A stretch of 22,500 bases of DNA from Tubiluchus corallicola (lineage: Eukaryota; Priapulida; Priapulimorpha; Priapulimorphida; Tubiluchidae): assembly GCA_030141605.1 (NCBI GenBank), contig JAQGDQ010000861.1, forward strand, positions 57,501 to 80,000, given 5' to 3'. Every line of letters begins with the position of its first letter. Positions within the stretch are counted from its first letter, which is position 1. Both the position numbers and the translations under genes were made by a program. The notes beneath the pieces were generated by a model. That model searched no databases. It was not told the DNA's origin and worked only from the letters and a program-made list of their open reading frames with translations. Of the stretch, positions 18,866 to 22,500 are shown one piece after another.

Positions 18866-19504
18866 TGTGCAATTTGGATACAAGTTTTTGTGTGTAATTT
18901 TTCCTGTTTCTTAAAAAATACGAACAAAACTCTCAAAACAGGAGACCCAAAATATTGCAATTGGGGCGGGGCCTAAATTAACAAGCGTGCCTTAATACAA
19001 CAGTGGATGGCTTCAGCCTATACATTCAACATGGTACATGTTTAAAAAATTTCAAATGTAATAAACAAAGCTGAGTTTTTTTGCCATGAGAAAATGGTTT
19101 AGTTCGTAGAAAATATTTCCATGAAATACTGTATTCTAGGCTCGCCAGTCGATCTCGTTCTTTTGTTTAGTGTGGCGTTAATATGAAATACAGGATTAGT
19201 ATAAATACGTATTCAAATTGTCTGATCTTTTGTTTGGATTCCAGGCTTACGTAATCGACAAAATAATTATTATGCTTCGTCTAACGTACAACTTGCGTTT
19301 TGCTCTGGTTTGTCTTTCTAGATAGATAGTAGAATAATCACACAGCACAACAAAGATGAATTTAGCTATGTTGCTAACTGTAAAATAGTCCAATGCATAC
19401 ATGACTTTATATTACGTGCTGAACGCTTCCAGTAGTTTCTATCTGATATAAAATGCATCAGTCTTAAATTATCGTACATTAATATTTTCTAACCGTCATT
19501 TTCT
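18866..19504. other. Non-coding, no feature seen
   Basis: AT-rich sequence between two tandem repeats, without convincing exons or recognisable elements. Confidence 0.45.
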
Positions 19505-19726
19505 ACTAATGTCTAATGTAGTCTTGTAGTAAAACTTGTCAGCTTGTGTAGTTATAGTCTATTCTTACTGTAAATGTTACTAATGTTTAATGTAATCTTG
19601 TAGTAAAACTTGTCAGCTTGTGTAGTTATAGTCTATTCTTACTGTAAATGTTACTAATGTCTAATGTGATCTTGTAGTAAAACTTGTCAGCTTGTGTAGT
19701 TATAGTCCATTCTTACTCTAAATGTT
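19505..19726. repeat. Three tandem copies of a 74-bp unit
   Basis: Units start at 19505, 19579 and 19653 with ACTAATGT. All contain CTTGTAGTAAAACTTGTCAG and GTGTAGTTATAGT, and differ by a few substitutions. Confidence 0.92.
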
Positions 19727-20279
19727 CTTATAAATAGTGTATAAAGTCTGTCGTGGTGAGGATCCTAAATCATGTTGTTCAAACTGTCTGATCCAATCCT
19801 AAATAAATTATGTTTAAACTAATAATCATTCCTAACTGAACAGCATCTTTTGCGTTCATAACTTAACGTTTTCGGCTTTGCCTCGTTTCTGCAGCTCAAA
19901 TCAATTTATACACAGAAGTGATCGAAGTACGATTCATAAAATAAATTCGTAATTGAAACGGGAAATAATGCGAGGTAACGACCCCTATGAAATGGCAACG
20001 CTACCAAATTATAGGCCTACAGTATGCAGTTTAATTTACCAAGCAAGCGGGAATGCGTGGGAGGGAAATTAAACGAATTGACTCTGAACTGTGAAGAGAA
20101 ATGAATGGCGGCCATCCTTGGTCACAGTAGCGACTTTAAAGGAAGACAGGATGATTTTTGATGTAGCCCATTTTCAAGTCCGATAAAAAGTATACATTTT
20201 GACATCAGTAATACTGCAAGAGAGCTTCTGATAATTAAATAATAGATTAAAATCTTGATTAATGGCGGGCGAGCCCAAC
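19727..20279. other. Non-coding, no feature seen
   Basis: Mixed AT-rich sequence. GGCGGCCATCCTTGG at about 20107-20121 resembles a YY1-type site, but a single match of this kind is weak. Confidence 0.35.
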
Positions 20280-22500
20280 TGCTGGTGACGTCACAAACTA
20301 ACACAATTTTCAACAGCAAAAACATTCCACGAGCGTGTTGCACGTGTTTGCGAGAGGGAAAATTGAAGTACAGTGCTACTGTAAGACATTCAGTGTGTTG
20401 TACTAAAATTTTAAGTAAAATAGACAAGTTTTAAGATAAAAATTCAAATTTCAAGTTTACCATTGTGCTCACGCACGAGCTGTCGAACACGTGCAGTTCT
20501 TGACAAACTAACACATCTGAACTGAGGGGTACAGCACCTGATTTTTGTGCACAGCGTTTTCGAAATGCTGGGGCTAGTGCCAGTCTAACTAGCGAATGGC
20601 AAAACGCATGTAACAGCGAAGAACTAGTGGCGCGAACGCGAAATTGTGTTTGTGTGGTAATAATTCTTTCAGGTAAGTCATTTTTAAAAAAATAATTCTA
20701 TTTCCTTTCAATATTTTAAAGAGTAGATTGTTTTGATATACAGTTCAAAGATTCGGTCCAGTTTTGCTACAAGTTACTTAACATGGTGGATTTATTTTAC
20801 TCTTAAACTTAGAAAAATATACGAAGAATTTTGCAAAAAATTGTAAATAAAGCATAAAAATAATTTATGCTACCGCTGTATAGAAATTTTCTGGCGCTGT
20901 GGTAGATGCCATTCACTTGAAAGACGTGACGTAATTGGTGGACATCTTGGCTTTCCGTAAACGTGCGCTACTTAAACTAATTCAAACTTCTGCAGCTTAC
21001 CCAATGTTTATGCAAAAATATCACAAAATTGGCTATCCATTTTTTCTTTGTAAAAACTTGTTATGTTTCCGACGGAAACTGACACTGCGCTGCTTTTCTT
21101 CAGTCGATGAATGACGTCATTGGTGGGAAGAATGAGCCTTTCAAAATGGGAGCGCTCAAGCGTGAAATGGTCGGGAATTTAAAGTAATTGTACTAGTTAC
21201 ACGAGGCGCTTATTTCTAAATGCTTCTAATATTTTTTCGCGAATACAGAAGGCTTGACTTTTCCTTTAAGTGCATTTTATAGCAGATTATTAGGACTTTT
21301 CTTTGTAAAATTTTCTGCTTAAGTTCTTATGATGTTTCTCTTTACAACTTAGCCACAGAATGTGGTTTTTGACAAGCATATGAGTTGCAGGTTATTCATT
21401 GTAAATAATTTTAGTGTTGCTTTTAAATGAAAACCGGACGATTGTTTAGACTCAATCGCATTTTAATTTACTGTCCAAAATATACATTTTCTTGCCTATA
21501 AAAGCTAGCAATTGTTTCTTATATTTGAATAATTAGGTTGGAAAGTTGATTAACGGCAACTGAACACATCTATTGCTTACGTCAGAAACAAACCATAGTT
21601 TGCACATTGGCAGGCATCGTCATTTGCGTGTCAAGCACGTTTGCGTAAGTGTTACTGCTTCAACGCGTGATGTCACAAAAATGGGCTCTACGTCGTATGA
21701 CGTCAGAAACTAACACTGCAGTTCATGATCATGGTTGTCACCGTATCGCCTTCTTTTTGTCGGTCACGCGCACATGACAAAAAGGCGCCGCTGCCAATCT
21801 TAGTAGATTCACTGAGCCGCGCGTAGCTTTGAAAGTTTAACGAAATTTGAGTATCCGAGGTAATTATTATTTAATCTAAGTTTTAATTTAAAAAAAGCTG
21901 TAGTAGTTTTCAATATTTTAGAGCATTCTTTATTCTGAACTCGTGCTTACACAATCATTCGGTCTTCCTTTAATTCAAGAATACGAGTAGTTCATTAGTT
22001 AATACTTAATTGAAATATACAAAACCCGTAGCACCCAGATACGATAACAGAAGCAATTATTCTCAATGTACGTCAACCCATAATCTCGTGCAGAAGTAAA
22101 AGTTGTTCAGTAAATAATGCTGAATGCAAACAATTTAGACAAAGAGCTTTTAAATAAAAACCGGACGATTGTTTAGACTCAATCGTATTTTAATTCATTG
22201 TCAAAAATGTACATTTTCTTGCCTACAAAAGTTAGCAGTTGTTTCTTGTATTTGAATAATTAGCTTAGAAAGTTAATTAATGGCAGCCGAACACAGCTAT
22301 CGCTTACATCACAAACTAACCACAGTTTGTGCAATGGTAGGCATCGTCATTTGCGCGTCAAGCATGTTTTAGGTGTTACAGTACTGCTTAAACGCATGAT
22401 GTCATGAAAAATTATTTGCGTAACCATACATTGGCATAAGTCGCTGATGTCACGAAAAATGGGTTCTACGTCACACTGACGTCGCACACGAATGCTGCAG
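20280..22500. repeat. Region of repeated TGACGTCA and AAACTAACAC motifs
   Basis: TGACGTCA palindromes (CRE/ATF-type sites) lie at 20286-20293, 21112-21119 and 21698-21705; close variants are near 20928 and 22477. CANAAACTAACAC-like sequence follows at 20286, about 20500, 21579, 21698 and 22305. Two of the CRE-like sites are followed by ATTGGTGG (a CCAAT box on the other strand). I see no open gene here. Confidence 0.6.
21421..22500. repeat. Two direct copies of a unit of about 300 bp, about 727 bp apart
   Basis: The unit from about 21421 to 21720 (CTTTTAAATGAAAACCGGAC onward) recurs from about 22147 to the right edge. It keeps shared blocks in order: CGGACGATTGTTTAGACTCA, TACATTTTCTTGCCTA, GGCATCGTCATTTGCG, and a final CTGCAG. 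The second copy has a small insertion near 22410 and may continue beyond the window. Confidence 0.85.

Noticed and set aside
18133-18976. Long open frames of up to about 275 codons on both strands
   Set aside because: They are translations of the pentanucleotide array; periodic five-residue repeats occur in all frames and there are no domain features.
20122-20427. Minus-strand frame of 101 codons
   Set aside because: Lies in repeat-like DNA with no signal peptide, domain or splice support; fits chance.

Overview
The window looks like nuclear DNA from an invertebrate animal. It is AT-rich, its genes are split by GT-AG introns, and repeats fill most of the non-coding space. I cannot fix the phylum from the sequence.

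Left part (about 1-9740, + strand): the 3' half of a thioester-containing protein gene of the alpha-2-macroglobulin / CD109 / TEP superfamily. Fourteen coding exons (321-438 to 9089-9180) encode about 724 codons, from the conserved 'VPDTITSW' segment through the GCGEQ thioester, the thioester domain with a CD109/C3-type histidine ('VIHKEM'), the second half of CUB and the receptor-binding domain, to a TGA stop. The 5' half lies to the left of the window. Exon phases all agree except at exon 11 (7070-7244), where the frame is off by one base. This means a broken allele, a sequence error or, less likely, recoding.

Centre (5880-12420): four copies of one 364-373 bp element with TGTTGTG...CACAACA ends. 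Two lie in introns of the gene, one is downstream in sense, and one is further downstream in antisense. At least one copy has a clean 5-bp target duplication. Each carries heat-shock elements (GAAnnTTCnnGAA and TTCnnGAAnnTTC) just upstream of a TATA box, then an AATAAA. They are best read as solo LTRs of a heat-shock-inducible retroelement. The intronic copy at 5881-6253 ends 27 bp before an exon, and the first ATG after its TATA box is in frame with the gene. The antisense copy is nested in a 5S-rRNA-derived SINE, itself inside a 1.1-kb element with 40-bp perfect inverted repeats.

Right part (12420-22500): no second full gene is visible. A likely first exon with a signal peptide (15759-15852) opens a second gene whose remaining exons must lie more than 6.6 kb to the right; a paralogous TEP is possible but unproved. 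A weak two-exon candidate is on the minus strand at 13213-13589. The rest is repeats: a 377-bp MITE-like element, a TTCATA hexanucleotide array, a 244-bp foldback with 80-bp perfect arms, a block-structured pentanucleotide array (18160-18865), a 3 x 74 bp tandem repeat, and a region from 20280 to the right edge with repeated TGACGTCA / AAACTAACAC motifs and two copies of a unit of about 300 bp.
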